From assembly GCA_003240855.1 (NCBI GenBank), contig QFNN01000031.1:1-27369 (forward strand): a stretch of DNA of 27,369 bases, in the 5' to 3' direction. This document shows, one piece after another, positions 14,324-22,260 of the stretch (position 1 is its first letter; each line of letters opens with the position of its first letter). Position numbers and translations under genes: made by a program. A model generated the notes under the pieces. That model was not told the DNA's origin, did not search any database, and worked only from the letters and a program-made list of their open reading frames with translations. Source of the stretch: Sphingomonas sanxanigenens (GTDB taxonomy: Bacteria > Pseudomonadota > Alphaproteobacteria > Sphingomonadales > Sphingomonadaceae).

Positions 14324-16354
14324 TCAATGATCTGCGTCGGCGCGCTCCACCAGTTCGGCCAATGCCTTGCTGCTCAGCGGCTCGGCGCACAGGAAGCCCT
14401 GATAATAGGTGCAGCCTTCCTCGGCGAGCAGCGCGAGTTGCTCCTCGGTCTCTACGCCTTCGGCGACGACGCCCAGCCCCAGCGAGCGCGCCATTTCGAT
14501 CACCCCGCGCACGACCACCCGGTCGCGGCTCGATCCGGTAATATCCTCCGACAGTCTCTTGTCGATCTTGAGATAATCGAGCGGCAGCGCCTTGAGATAG
14601 GCGAGGCTCGAATAGCCTGTGCCGAAATCATCGATCGCAACGCGGCAGCCGCCCGCGCGCAGCGCCGCCAACAGGTCCGCCGCGCTGCTCAGATCGTCGA
14701 TCAGCCCGCTTTCGGTCAGCTCGACCGTCAGCCGCACGCGCGGGAATCCAGCCGCATCCGCAATCGCCAGAAAATGCTCCGCGAAGCCCGGCCGCCCGAT
14801 GTCGGCCGCGACGATGTTGACCGACAGGCGCAGCCGCGCGAGCGCGCCGTCCCACGCCGCCGCCTCGGCGATCGCGCGCCGCTGGATATGCTCGGAAAGC
14901 TCGACGATATGGTCCGAACGTTCGGCGGCGGCGAACAGCGTTCCCGCACCCAGCGCGCCATAAGTGGGATGAATCCATCGCGCGAGCGCCTCGACGCCCA
15001 CGATCTCGCCCGTCGCGACCGCGACCTGGGGTTGGAAGAGTATCTCTATCTCATTCTTGGCGAGCGCCCGGCGCAGGTCGGCGGCCAGCGCATCATCCCA
15101 CGCCGCCGCCACCGCTTCATTACCGCTCAGTCGCCGGATCGGCGCGCCGTCCTGTTCCTTCGCCTCGGCCAGCGCGGCGCTTGCACGGCGCAGCAGCCCG
15201 TCAACCTCGGCGCCATCCTCGTCGGCGATCGCGATCCCCACCCGACAACCCAGCGCGAACGTATCCGCGCCCGAAATGAAGGGGCGGGCGACCGCCTCGA
15301 CAATATCCGCGGCGAGCAGATCGACCCGTTCGGCCGACATGCCCGGCGCGACGCCGATGAGGAACTCCGCCCCAGCCATGCGCGCGACGAGCGTCCGCCG
15401 GCCGCCGGCGTCGAGCGCCACACGCTCGATACGCCGCGCCGCCGCCTTGAGCAGGGCGTCGCCGGCAGCGCGACCATAGGCGCTGTTCACCAGCTCGAAT
15501 CGATTGATCGAAATGAGGAGCAGGCCCGTTCCCGCGCCACGCCTGATCGCCTCGACGATCCAGCGCCGCGCCTCGCCGCTGTCGGCAAGCCCGGTCAGCG
15601 CGTCGCGGTAACGCCGGCGCGTCGCCACATCCGGCGCCAGCGGCTCGATGGTGCCCGCGACGCCGTCGGGCAGACGGTGAAGATGATGCGCCACGCTGGC
15701 ATTGCCGCCCGGCATGAGATGCGTGAAAGCCGTCGCATCCGCCCCGGCGCGCAACCGGCGCAACGCCTCACGCGCAGCGCTTCGCCCCGGTGGATCGAGC
15801 AGCGCGTAAAGCATCCGGGGCGCGGCGATACTGCCGATCTCGCCCGCCAGCGCATCGCTCAGCGTCATGCGCCCGCCGGAGAGGCTCCAGCTCAGTTCCT
15901 CGCCGCCGCTCGCGCCGGCCGCGCCCAGCGAACGCCAACCGGCGGCCAGCCGTTCGGCGTGGCGCTCGGCAAAGCGCAGCGCCTGTCCCAGCTCGGCCTC
16001 GCCAAAGGGACTGGCGAGATAATGGGTGGCACCCGCAGCATGACATTCGTCGAGCCGCTCGACATCGCCGCGCGACAGCAGAATGAACAGTGCGGCGGCA
16101 TTGGCTTGCGCCGGATCGGCGAGCGCGCGCAGCGCTTCTACCCCCGCATCGAACGCGCCGCGCGCGTCGACCACCGCGATCGCCGCCCCGCTGCCGATGA
16201 AGCGGCGTTCGATTCCCGCCGCACGCCGCGCCGCGATCGCCCGCCAGCCGGCGCGCGAAACCGCGGCCGCCAGCTCGTCGCGATGCCGGAACGACAGGAT
16301 GAAGAGCGGTCGGCCGACGGAACTGTGCAAGGGCGCGATCGGCAACTCAGTCAC
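14324..16354 (-). CDS. c-di-GMP signalling protein: receiver-like, degenerate GGDEF, intact EAL
   Basis: A 676-residue protein from the GTG at 16354, chosen because GGAG lies 8 bases upstream. A TTG at 16405 would add 17 unsupported residues. Residues about 15-135 resemble a response-regulator fold (AIAVVDARGA, ALFILLSR, GATHYLASPF), but the phosphoacceptor is not obvious. A PAS-like stretch may follow (about 150-240). The GGDEF domain (about 255-410) has AGAEF at its signature, so cyclase activity is unlikely. The EAL domain (about 425-670) keeps VEALARW, the Asn of SVNIV, ELTES, DDFGTGYSSL, YLKIDK, AEGVE and the Gln of YYQGF. All catalytic positions of a c-di-GMP phosphodiesterase are therefore there. 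There are no membrane segments. It is divergent from moaA across 91 bases. Confidence 0.88.
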   Translation of the reverse strand: MTELPIAPLHSSVGRPLFILSFRHRDELAAAVSRAGWRAIAARRAAGIERRFIGSGAAIAVVDARGAFDAGVEALRALADPAQANAAALFILLSRGDVERLDECHAAGATHYLASPFGEAELGQALRFAERHAERLAAGWRSLGAAGASGGEELSWSLSGGRMTLSDALAGEIGSIAAPRMLYALLDPPGRSAAREALRRLRAGADATAFTHLMPGGNASVAHHLHRLPDGVAGTIEPLAPDVATRRRYRDALTGLADSGEARRWIVEAIRRGAGTGLLLISINRFELVNSAYGRAAGDALLKAAARRIERVALDAGGRRTLVARMAGAEFLIGVAPGMSAERVDLLAADIVEAVARPFISGADTFALGCRVGIAIADEDGAEVDGLLRRASAALAEAKEQDGAPIRRLSGNEAVAAAWDDALAADLRRALAKNEIEILFQPQVAVATGEIVGVEALARWIHPTYGALGAGTLFAAAERSDHIVELSEHIQRRAIAEAAAWDGALARLRLSVNIVAADIGRPGFAEHFLAIADAAGFPRVRLTVELTESGLIDDLSSAADLLAALRAGGCRVAIDDFGTGYSSLAYLKALPLDYLKIDKRLSEDITGSSRDRVVVRGVIEMARSLGLGVVAEGVETEEQLALLAEEGCTYYQGFLCAEPLSSKALAELVERADADH

Positions 16355-16445
16355 GTTTCGGTCTCCAGACGAAACGATGCTAGCCGCGCTTTGCCCGCGC
16401 GCCAATGGCCTTGCCCCTGCCGATGCGACAGCCTACCTCTCGATA

Positions 16446-17456
16446 ATGGCGACCGTCGCGCCCCCGCAGTCCGATATGCTCGTCGACCGCTATGGTCGCC
16501 GGATCAGCTATTTGCGCATTTCGGTGACGGATCGCTGCGATTTCCGCTGCCGCTATTGCATGGCGGAAGAAATGACGTTCCTTCCGCGCGCCGAGATTCT
16601 CTCGCTCGAGGAGATCGCGACGATCGCCGATCGATTCGTCGCGCGCGGCGTCGACAGGATCCGCCTCACCGGCGGCGAGCCGCTGGCGCGGCGCGGAATG
16701 GCGGCGCTGGCGCGGAGCATAGGCGCCAATCTGGGCCACGGTCTTTCCGAACTCACCATGACAACCAACGGCTCGCGTCTCGCCGAGGCGGCGCCCGAGC
16801 TGGTCGCGGCGGGCATGAAGCGAATCAACGTCAGCCTGGACAGCCTCGATCGTGAACGCTTCGCCTGGATCACGCGGCGCGACCGGTTGGACGACGTGCT
16901 GGAAGGCATCATGGCCGCGCGCGAAGCCGGCCTCGCGATCAAGATCAACATGGTCGCGCTTGCCGGCGTCAACGAGGACGAGATCGTGCCGATGCTGCGC
17001 TGGTGCGGCGCGCACGGCCTCGATCTTTCGCTGATCGAAACGATGCCGCTCGGCCGGATCGACGAGGAGAGGCGCGACCGCTTCCTGCCGCTTACGCGCG
17101 TGCGCGAGGAAATCGAACGCCACTTCGCCCTGCTGCCCACGCAGCATCGCACGGGCGGCCCCTCTCGCTATTCGCTCGTCGAGCCTCTGGGCGTCCGGCT
17201 GGGCTTCATTTCGCCGCTCACCAATAATTTCTGCGATAGCTGCAATCGCGTAAGGCTTACGACAAACGGCCATCTCTATATGTGCCTGGGGCAAGAGGAT
17301 CGGGTGGACCTGAAAACCGCACTCCGCGAAGGCGGCGTCGACGCGCTGGATGCTGCGATCGACCAGGCGATGGCGGCCAAACCGCGCCGGCACGAATTCG
17401 ACATCGATCGCGAACGGCCGGCGGTTTCGCGCCATATGAGCGTCACCGGCGGATGA
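16446..17456 (+). CDS. moaA: GTP 3',8-cyclase (molybdenum cofactor biosynthesis protein A)
   Basis: A 336-residue radical SAM enzyme. It converts GTP to 3',8-cyclo-7,8-dihydro-GTP, the first step of molybdopterin synthesis. The N-terminal cluster motif CDFRCRYC holds Cys31, Cys35 and Cys38. LTGGEP binds SAM. The second, substrate-binding cluster uses Cys263, Cys266 (FCDSCNRVRLT) and Cys280 (HLYMCLG). The protein ends in the conserved di-glycine (SVTGG). The start at 16446 gives the usual family length, although no clear ribosome-binding site precedes it. The ATG at 16476 is an alternative. The stop overlaps the nadK start as ATGA, so the two are translated together. No other moa or moe genes are nearby. 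Confidence 0.94.
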   Translation: MATVAPPQSDMLVDRYGRRISYLRISVTDRCDFRCRYCMAEEMTFLPRAEILSLEEIATIADRFVARGVDRIRLTGGEPLARRGMAALARSIGANLGHGLSELTMTTNGSRLAEAAPELVAAGMKRINVSLDSLDRERFAWITRRDRLDDVLEGIMAAREAGLAIKINMVALAGVNEDEIVPMLRWCGAHGLDLSLIETMPLGRIDEERRDRFLPLTRVREEIERHFALLPTQHRTGGPSRYSLVEPLGVRLGFISPLTNNFCDSCNRVRLTTNGHLYMCLGQEDRVDLKTALREGGVDALDAAIDQAMAAKPRRHEFDIDRERPAVSRHMSVTGG

Positions 17457-18217
17457 AGCGGGCGCTTGTCGCGTCACCTGTCGATGCAGCGCGTTCGGCC
17501 GAGGAGGAGTTGCGCGCGCGTTATGAATGGGTCGATCCGCGCGAAGCCGATATGATCGTTGCGCTCGGCGGTGACGGCTTCATGCTCCAGACGCTCCATG
17601 AAATGCTCGAGCGGCGGCGAATCCTGCCGGTTTATGGGATGAATCGCGGCACTGTCGGCTTCCTGATGAACGCCTATGACGCTGCGGGGCTCGACGCGCG
17701 CCTGGCGCGCGCGCGCAGCTTCACGGTCACGCCGCTGCGCATGGAGGCGCAGACGATCGAGGATGAACGCTACAGCCTGGCGGCGATCAATGAAGTCTCG
17801 CTGCTCCGCGAAACGCGCCAGACGGCGAAGCTCGAAGTGGCGGTCAATGATCGCGTGGTGATCGAGGAACTGGTGTGCGACGGCGTGCTCGTGGCGACCC
17901 CGGCCGGCTCGACCGCCTATAATCTCTCGGCGAACGGCCCGATCCTGCCGCTCGGCTCGGGGCTTCACGCGCTCACGCCGATCAGCCCGTTTCGCCCCCG
18001 GCGCTGGCGCGGCGCCGTGCTGCCCGAAAGCGCGCGCGTCCGTTTCCGCGTGCTCGATCCCGTAAAACGCCCGGTGAGCGCGGTTGCCGACCAGCGCGAA
18101 GTGCGCGACGTGACCAGCGTGGAAGTATCGATAGACCGCTCACTTCCGCTCAGCCTGCTGTTCGATCCGGAGCATGCGCTCGACGATCGGATCGCCATGG
18201 AACAATTTATGGTCTGA
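17453..18217 (+). CDS. nadK: NAD kinase
   Basis: A 254-residue kinase producing NADP+ from NAD+ and ATP (or polyphosphate) in the cytoplasm. The GGDGF motif (39-43, catalytic Asp41), MNRGTVGFLMN (63-73) and ATPAGSTAYNLSANGPIL (148-165) are the three standard NAD kinase segments. The length is at the short end of the family, as is usual for alphaproteobacteria. The start overlaps the moaA stop by 4 bases (ATGA). An upstream in-frame reading would lie wholly inside moaA. This pairing of molybdenum cofactor synthesis with NADP supply may be simple transcriptional convenience. A possible hairpin TAGGCG/CGCCTA at 18249-18265 lies after it but overlaps the tRNA promoter. Confidence 0.95.
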   Translation: MKRALVASPVDAARSAEEELRARYEWVDPREADMIVALGGDGFMLQTLHEMLERRRILPVYGMNRGTVGFLMNAYDAAGLDARLARARSFTVTPLRMEAQTIEDERYSLAAINEVSLLRETRQTAKLEVAVNDRVVIEELVCDGVLVATPAGSTAYNLSANGPILPLGSGLHALTPISPFRPRRWRGAVLPESARVRFRVLDPVKRPVSAVADQREVRDVTSVEVSIDRSLPLSLLFDPEHALDDRIAMEQFMV

Positions 18218-18222
18218 CCCGC

Positions 18223-18251
18223 TTGCCTTTCCTGAAAAGCCGCTGCTATAG
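18223..18251 (+). promoter_or_regulatory. Promoter of tRNA-Asn
   Basis: CTTGCC/TTGCCT (-35, hexamer at 18223-18228), 17 bases, then CTATAG (18246-18251). This is a near match to the alphaproteobacterial consensus CTTGAC-N17-CTATAT. The start would fall about 14 bases before the mature tRNA. Confidence 0.55.
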
Positions 18252-18271
18252 GCGCGCCTCGCCTAGAGCGT

Positions 18272-18346
18272 TCCCCGGTAGCTCAGCGGTAGAGCATCCG
18301 ACTGTTAATCGGACGGCCGCCTGTTCGAATCAGGCCCGGGGAGCCA
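18272..18346 (+). tRNA. tRNA-Asn (anticodon GUU)
   Basis: A 75-nt tRNA with acceptor TCCCCGG/CCGGGGA, discriminator G and encoded CCA. The anticodon stem TCCGA/TCGGA carries loop CTGTTAA, giving GUU. The D-arm AGCTCAGCGGTAGAGC and T-arm CTGTTCGAATCAG are canonical. It lies 54 bases after nadK, with its own promoter in between. Confidence 0.97.
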
Positions 18347-18539
18347 TTCTTCTTCAGAAAAATGGTTATGGAGCGAACGTCGCCCGCACTGGACGACGCT
18401 TCGCCTGCGGCTATTCGTCCGCGCCGCGCCTTTGCCCGTTTCCGCCCCATACCAACATATAGTCTGGCATCTTCGCCGGCTTGTGCCAATTTCCTCTCCG
18501 TCGCCGATGACCGGCGCAGATTTTCGGAGAGGGCAGGGC

Positions 18540-19529
18540 ATGACGACGCAAGACTCCGATTCCGCATCAAGCCACAATCTGGACCTTACACGCCGCGAGG
18601 CTCTTGGCGGCCTGACAGCCGCGACCATTCTCGCTTCGCTTGCCGAACCGGCGTTCGCCGCCGTTCCGGCGCTTCACCATTCCACTGGAGACCATGATAT
18701 GGGCACGATTACGACCAAGGACGGCGTAGAGATCTTCTACAAGGATTGGGGAGACAAGGCCGCCAAACCGATCGTCTTTCATCATGGCTGGCCGCTTTCG
18801 GCCGACGACTGGGATACGCAGATGCTGTATTTCCTGGCGAAGGGCTATCGCGTGATCGCGCATGATCGCCGCGGCCATGGTCGTTCGAGCCAGACCGATG
18901 TCGGCACCGACATGGACACTTATGCGGCGGACGTCGCGGCGCTGACCGATCATCTCGATCTCAAGGGCGCGGTTCATATCGGCCACTCGACCGGCGGCGG
19001 TGAAGTCGCCCGTTATGTTGCGCGCGCCAAGCCCGGCCGGGTCGCCAAGGCCGTTCTGGTCAGCGCCGTCCCGCCCGTCATGGTCAAGTCAGGCAAGAAT
19101 CCGGGCGGTCTGCCGATCGAGGTTTTCGATGGGCTGCGCAGCGCGCTGGCCGCGAACCGCGCCCAATTCTACCTCGATGTCGCCAGCGGTCCTTTCTATG
19201 GCTTCAACCGCCCGGGCGCGAAAATATACGAAGGCACGATCCGCAACTGGTGGCGCCAGGGCATGATGGGCGCCGCCAAGGCCCATTATGACTGCATCAA
19301 GGTTTTTTCGGAAACCGACTTCACCGACGATCTGAAAGCGATCACGGTGCCGACGCTCATCCTCCATGGCGACGACGATCAGGTCGTGCCTTATGAGGAT
19401 GCCGGCGTGCTCTCGGCCAAGCTGGTCAAGGGTGCGGAGCTCAAAATCTACAAGGGCTTCCCGCACGGCATGCTGACCACGCACGCCGATGTCATCAACC
19501 CCGATCTGCTCGCCTTCATCCGCAAATAA
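18540..19529 (+). CDS. Alpha/beta hydrolase, non-heme chloroperoxidase/arylesterase family, with Tat-type leader
   Basis: A 329-residue hydrolase. Residues 16-40 hold LTRREALGGLTAATILASLAEPAFA, a twin-arginine-type export signal. The catalytic body begins at Met54 with MGTITTKDGVEIFYKDWG, which is the usual N-terminus of this family. The nucleophile Ser150 is in GHSTGGGEVARY, the acid lies in HGDDDQ (about Asp279), and the base is His309 in GFPHGM. Related proteins hydrolyse esters and can catalyse perhydrolysis and halogenation in vitro; the physiological substrate is unknown. An AGAGGGCAGGG purine run precedes the 18540 ATG. A second good start exists at 18699, so a cytoplasmic form may also be made. 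It is convergent with the DoxX gene and separated from it by a strong hairpin. Confidence 0.9.
   Translation: MTTQDSDSASSHNLDLTRREALGGLTAATILASLAEPAFAAVPALHHSTGDHDMGTITTKDGVEIFYKDWGDKAAKPIVFHHGWPLSADDWDTQMLYFLAKGYRVIAHDRRGHGRSSQTDVGTDMDTYAADVAALTDHLDLKGAVHIGHSTGGGEVARYVARAKPGRVAKAVLVSAVPPVMVKSGKNPGGLPIEVFDGLRSALAANRAQFYLDVASGPFYGFNRPGAKIYEGTIRNWWRQGMMGAAKAHYDCIKVFSETDFTDDLKAITVPTLILHGDDDQVVPYEDAGVLSAKLVKGAELKIYKGFPHGMLTTHADVINPDLLAFIRK
18687..18701 (+). promoter_or_regulatory. Internal ribosome-binding site and start in the hydrolase gene
   Basis: GGAG (18687-18690), 8 bases, then ATG (18699). The start corresponds to the first residue of the family's usual 275-residue enzyme without signal. 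This could yield a non-exported form; that is inference from spacing and family alignment. Confidence 0.4.
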
Positions 19530-19585
19530 GGCGGCGACAGTTTCGGGCGCTGGCTTCGCCGCTCCCGGCCCGCGCCCACGCACCG

Positions 19586-19619
19586 ATGCGCGCCATTCGT
19601 CCATCCGAATGGCGCGCAT
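19586..19619. terminator. Bidirectional terminator, 14-bp perfect stem
   Basis: ATGCGCGCCATTCG (19586-19599) and CGAATGGCGCGCAT (19606-19619) pair perfectly around a 6-base loop. It lies between the convergent hydrolase and DoxX genes and is the strongest hairpin in the window. Confidence 0.75.
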
Positions 19620-19640
19620 TTCGTCTGCTGGCGAACCGCC

Positions 19641-20144
19641 TTATGTTGACGCTCGGCGGGATCGGAACAGGCGAGCGAGTGCGGCGTCCAGCGACAGCGG
19701 ACCGCCGCCCAGCGCCATGATGCCCAGCGCCAGCGCAGCCCAGTAAAGGTGGAAATTGGCCCAGCCTTCTGGGACGACCAACTGGATCACGGCGGTCATC
19801 GCCAACAGCCCGAGCGCGGCAAGCCGCGTCGCCAAGCCCAGCAGCAGGAGCAACGGCAGGACGATCTCCGCGCAGGCCGTCGCATAGGCAAGCAGCGTCG
19901 GCGACGGCAGATCGACGAGCCGCCCGAAGAGATGCAGCTTGAACTGATCCTCGAACAGGAACTGCGTCCCCGGCGACAGGGTGGGGAAGGGATCCCAGCG
20001 CGTCAGTCCGGATCGGAGAAAAGGCAGCGCCAGCGCGATCCGCATCACCGGCGGCGCGGCATAAAGACCGGCAAGCCGGATAGCCTGCGCAGCGCGCATG
20101 GCGAGAGCTTCGTCCTGAACCACATGTCCGGCGTTAAAACCCAT
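19641..20144 (-). CDS. DoxX family integral membrane protein of the bufferin-type operon
   Basis: A 167-residue protein with four hydrophobic helices, at about residues 28-45, 82-100, 105-122 and 130-145. It shows the DoxX features: an early FLRSGLTRW-type segment, an FGRLVDLPSPTLLAYATACAEIVLPLLLLLG helix pair, and VPEGWANFHLYWAALALGIMALGGG near the end. It is an inner-membrane protein. DoxX proteins recur as the last gene of DUF2282-DUF692-DUF2063 operons, as here, but their biochemical role there is unclear. A quinone- or redox-linked function is suspected for the family. The ATG follows the DUF2063 stop by 3 bases, and an AAGGA about 9 bases upstream lies inside that gene. The start is therefore translationally linked. 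Confidence 0.85.
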   Translation of the reverse strand: MGFNAGHVVQDEALAMRAAQAIRLAGLYAAPPVMRIALALPFLRSGLTRWDPFPTLSPGTQFLFEDQFKLHLFGRLVDLPSPTLLAYATACAEIVLPLLLLLGLATRLAALGLLAMTAVIQLVVPEGWANFHLYWAALALGIMALGGGPLSLDAALARLFRSRRAST

Positions 20145-20147
20145 ATT

Positions 20148-20933
20148 TCATATCCTTGACTCATCGCGGGTGACGAAATCTGCAAACGTCCCGGCTACAA
20201 ACAGCCGGGGGAGCAACGCCGCGACGTCCAGCCCCGGTTCGGCCGCGATCGCGCCGGGCAGGCTGTCGGCGATGCTTTCTCCTGCGGCGATAGCGGACAG
20301 GAAAGCGAAGGCGCCGATCGACAGGTCAAGCACGGCCACGTCGGCATGCGGGCGCAGGATCAGCGCATATTCGGCCTTGTCCTCGATATCGGGCGCGGCG
20401 GGCAGGTTTTCGTCCTGATGGATACGCCAGACCGAAAGCGCGGGAGTGTCGAAGCGCAGCAGCCGTGCGGCGGGATGCAGAACAAGGCGCAGATTAGGCC
20501 AGCGCTGCGCAGGCAGCGCGCCGAGCGCCGCAGCGGGCATCGGATCGGCGTCGACGGCGTGATAGCTTTCGAGCCAGTTCCATTCGAGCCGCGCGACATC
20601 GGCAAGATAGGGGATCGAGACCGCTGGCTCGAAGCGCGCGATGAACGCCGGAAAGTCCGCGCCATAAGCGAGCAGGACCGGCGAGGTCGGGGGGCTTTGC
20701 AGCGCGTGGATGCGCGCCATCGCACCGAAGAAAACCTGGCCGACCAGACGATCGACAACCGGAAATCCGGCGCGCAGGGCTTCGATCAGGCTGACCGCGA
20801 CATTGTTGCGATAGACGGCGAAGCGTTCGGCCTGCGCAGCGCCGCGCGGCGTCGCGAGGTCAGGCGGCGGCGGCGCTTCCGGAACACGCAGCGCGTGGGC
20901 GAACGCCGCCTGGCGTTCAGCAAGCGACGACAT
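20148..20933 (-). CDS. bufC: DUF2063 (HvfC/BufC-like) partner protein of the DUF692 oxidase
   Basis: A 261-residue protein. The N-terminal 95 residues carry the DUF2063 pattern: LAERQAAFAHALR, then ERFAVYRNNVAVSLIEALRAGFPVVDRLVG, then FGAMARIHALQSPPTSPVLLAYGADFPAFI. The C-terminal half (LRLHPAARLLRF-type, SVWRIHQDE) is the variable part. In related systems this family acts as the precursor-binding partner of the DUF692 oxidase; the old label 'putative DNA-binding domain' is probably misleading. Its ATG is inside the last 17 bases of the DUF692 gene, with a strong AGGAGG 6 to 7 bases upstream. It therefore belongs to one translation unit with bufB and DoxX. The role in copper handling is inferred from context. 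Confidence 0.87.
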   Translation of the reverse strand: MSSLAERQAAFAHALRVPEAPPPPDLATPRGAAQAERFAVYRNNVAVSLIEALRAGFPVVDRLVGQVFFGAMARIHALQSPPTSPVLLAYGADFPAFIARFEPAVSIPYLADVARLEWNWLESYHAVDADPMPAAALGALPAQRWPNLRLVLHPAARLLRFDTPALSVWRIHQDENLPAAPDIEDKAEYALILRPHADVAVLDLSIGAFAFLSAIAAGESIADSLPGAIAAEPGLDVAALLPRLFVAGTFADFVTRDESRI

Positions 20934-21795
20934 GGCCGCCTCCTGCGGCGGCGGCGCTCATGCAGGCATCGGCGCGCCGCGCCTCGGCGTGGAGCTCGGC
21001 CCATTCGGGGATAGCGGCGTCGCGCTCGATCAGGGTCGGGCGCGCGCCGATCAGCTCGATCGCGGCCTCATAAAGCCTCCAGACCGGTTCGGCGACAGGC
21101 CGGTCGTGCGAGTCGATCAGCAGGGCCAGTCCATTCGCGTCGATACGCGGCGCGTGGCCGGCAAGGTGGATTTCCTCGACCCACTGATGCGAGAACGCCG
21201 CCAGATAATCGTGCGCGTCGTCACCGCTGTTGGTCGTCGCGACATGGATGTTGTTGATGTCCAGCAGCAGGCCGCAGCCCGTGCGCTTCACGATTTCGGC
21301 GATGAAATCGGTTTCCGCGACATCGCTTTCGGCAAAGCCGACATAGGTCGACGGATTCTCGATCAGGATGCGCCGACGCAAAACGGCCTGGACATGATCC
21401 ACATGCCCGACGACGCGCTCCAGCGAAGCGCGGGTATAGGGAAGGGGGAGCAGATCGTTCAGGAACGCGCCATCGTGCGACGACCAGGCGAGATGCTCCG
21501 AAACAAGGACTGGCTCATAGCGGTGAACGAGCGCGGCAAGCCGGTCGAGATGCGCTTCGTCGAGCGGATTTGCGCCGCCGAGCGACAGGCCGACACCGTG
21601 AATCGACAACGGATAATGGTCGCGGATCGCCTTCAGATGGCGATGCGGCGGCCCGCCTGCGCCCATATAATTTTCGGCGTGAATCTCGAAAAAACCCACA
21701 TCGGGCAGTTCGGTGAGAATCGCCTGCACGTGCTGAGGTTTCAGGCCCACCCCGCTGAGCGAAGGCCAACCGCGCACGACGCCCGCGCCGATCAT
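20917..21795 (-). CDS. bufB: DUF692 multinuclear non-heme iron oxidase (MbnB/BufB/TglH superfamily)
   Basis: A 292-residue TIM-barrel oxidase. Members of this superfamily use two or three iron ions and O2 to remodel cysteines of ribosomal peptides into oxazolone/thioamide, thiooxazole or related groups. The expected metal-ligand segments are all there: EIHAENY (Glu41), SIHGVGLS (His66), SEHLAW (Glu100/His101), LIENPS (Glu146), LLLDINNIHV (Asp179, Asn182, His184), EIHLAGH (His210), DSHDRPV (Asp228, His230) and TLIERD (Glu257). The ATG at 21795 overlaps the MAPEG stop as ATGA. The longer in-frame start at 21834 would lie in that gene and is rejected. Downstream it overlaps bufC by 17 bases. The substrate is most likely the DUF2282 peptide encoded two genes upstream. 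Confidence 0.92.
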   Translation of the reverse strand: MIGAGVVRGWPSLSGVGLKPQHVQAILTELPDVGFFEIHAENYMGAGGPPHRHLKAIRDHYPLSIHGVGLSLGGANPLDEAHLDRLAALVHRYEPVLVSEHLAWSSHDGAFLNDLLPLPYTRASLERVVGHVDHVQAVLRRRILIENPSTYVGFAESDVAETDFIAEIVKRTGCGLLLDINNIHVATTNSGDDAHDYLAAFSHQWVEEIHLAGHAPRIDANGLALLIDSHDRPVAEPVWRLYEAAIELIGARPTLIERDAAIPEWAELHAEARRADACMSAAAAGGGHVVAC

Positions 21796-22196
21796 GCGAA
21801 GAGCGCAGCGGCGACCACCAATGTCGCGCCCCATCCGGCCAGAAACGCCAGGGTCCTGATAAAGGGGACGCCCGCCACATAGACGCCGTAATGAACGAGC
21901 CGGGCGACCAGATAGACGCGCGCCGCAAGCGCAAGATGCGCTGCATCGGGCGCAACGATCGTCGCGAGGATAAGGAGCGGCGCGAACACGGCAAGATTTT
22001 CAACCGCATTTGCATGCGCGCGGTGGGCGCGTTCGGCCCAGGCAGGCAGCGCCGGCATCGTATCGCGGTTGCCCATCGCCGCCATCAGCCCGCCGCGCGC
22101 CATAAGCGCGAGCGTATAGGGCAGCCACATGAGCGCGGTCGCGAACGCGACAAGGGCGAGATCGGATTGGGCAGGCGAAAGCGCCATCGGGAACAT
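21792..22196 (-). CDS. MAPEG family membrane protein inside the bufferin-type operon
   Basis: A 134-residue protein with four predicted membrane helices, at about residues 9-33, 65-85, 90-108 and 113-132. It shows the MAPEG pattern: ERAHRAHANAVENLAVFAPLLILA, then ARVYLVARLVHYGVYVAGVPFIRTLAFLAGW. Eukaryotic relatives are glutathione-dependent enzymes of eicosanoid and detoxification metabolism; the bacterial members of this branch are uncharacterised. The Asn/Glu of HANAVENL and the Arg of LVARLVHYG are the conserved polar positions. It is placed between the DUF2282 precursor and the DUF692 oxidase, and its stop overlaps the bufB start as ATGA. The start may be the ATG at 22196 or 22187; neither has a strong ribosome-binding site. 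Its contribution to the operon is unknown. Confidence 0.85.
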   Translation of the reverse strand: MFPMALSPAQSDLALVAFATALMWLPYTLALMARGGLMAAMGNRDTMPALPAWAERAHRAHANAVENLAVFAPLLILATIVAPDAAHLALAARVYLVARLVHYGVYVAGVPFIRTLAFLAGWGATLVVAAALFA

Positions 22197-22260
22197 GTCC
22201 GGACGAGAGGGAACCGAGTGCGATCGGGCGGGAGCGGGGCGCCCGATCGCGTTTCAGAAA

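Noticed and set aside
14327..16855. An 842-codon open frame opposite the EAL gene that runs into moaA
   Set aside because: It overlaps two firmly identified genes and is rich in Arg/Ala/Gly, as expected of a shadow frame in high-GC DNA.
20148..20933. Reading the DUF2063 protein as a DNA-binding regulator
   Set aside because: The old family name suggests it, but the gene context (DUF692, DUF2282, DoxX) fits the RiPP partner-protein role much better.
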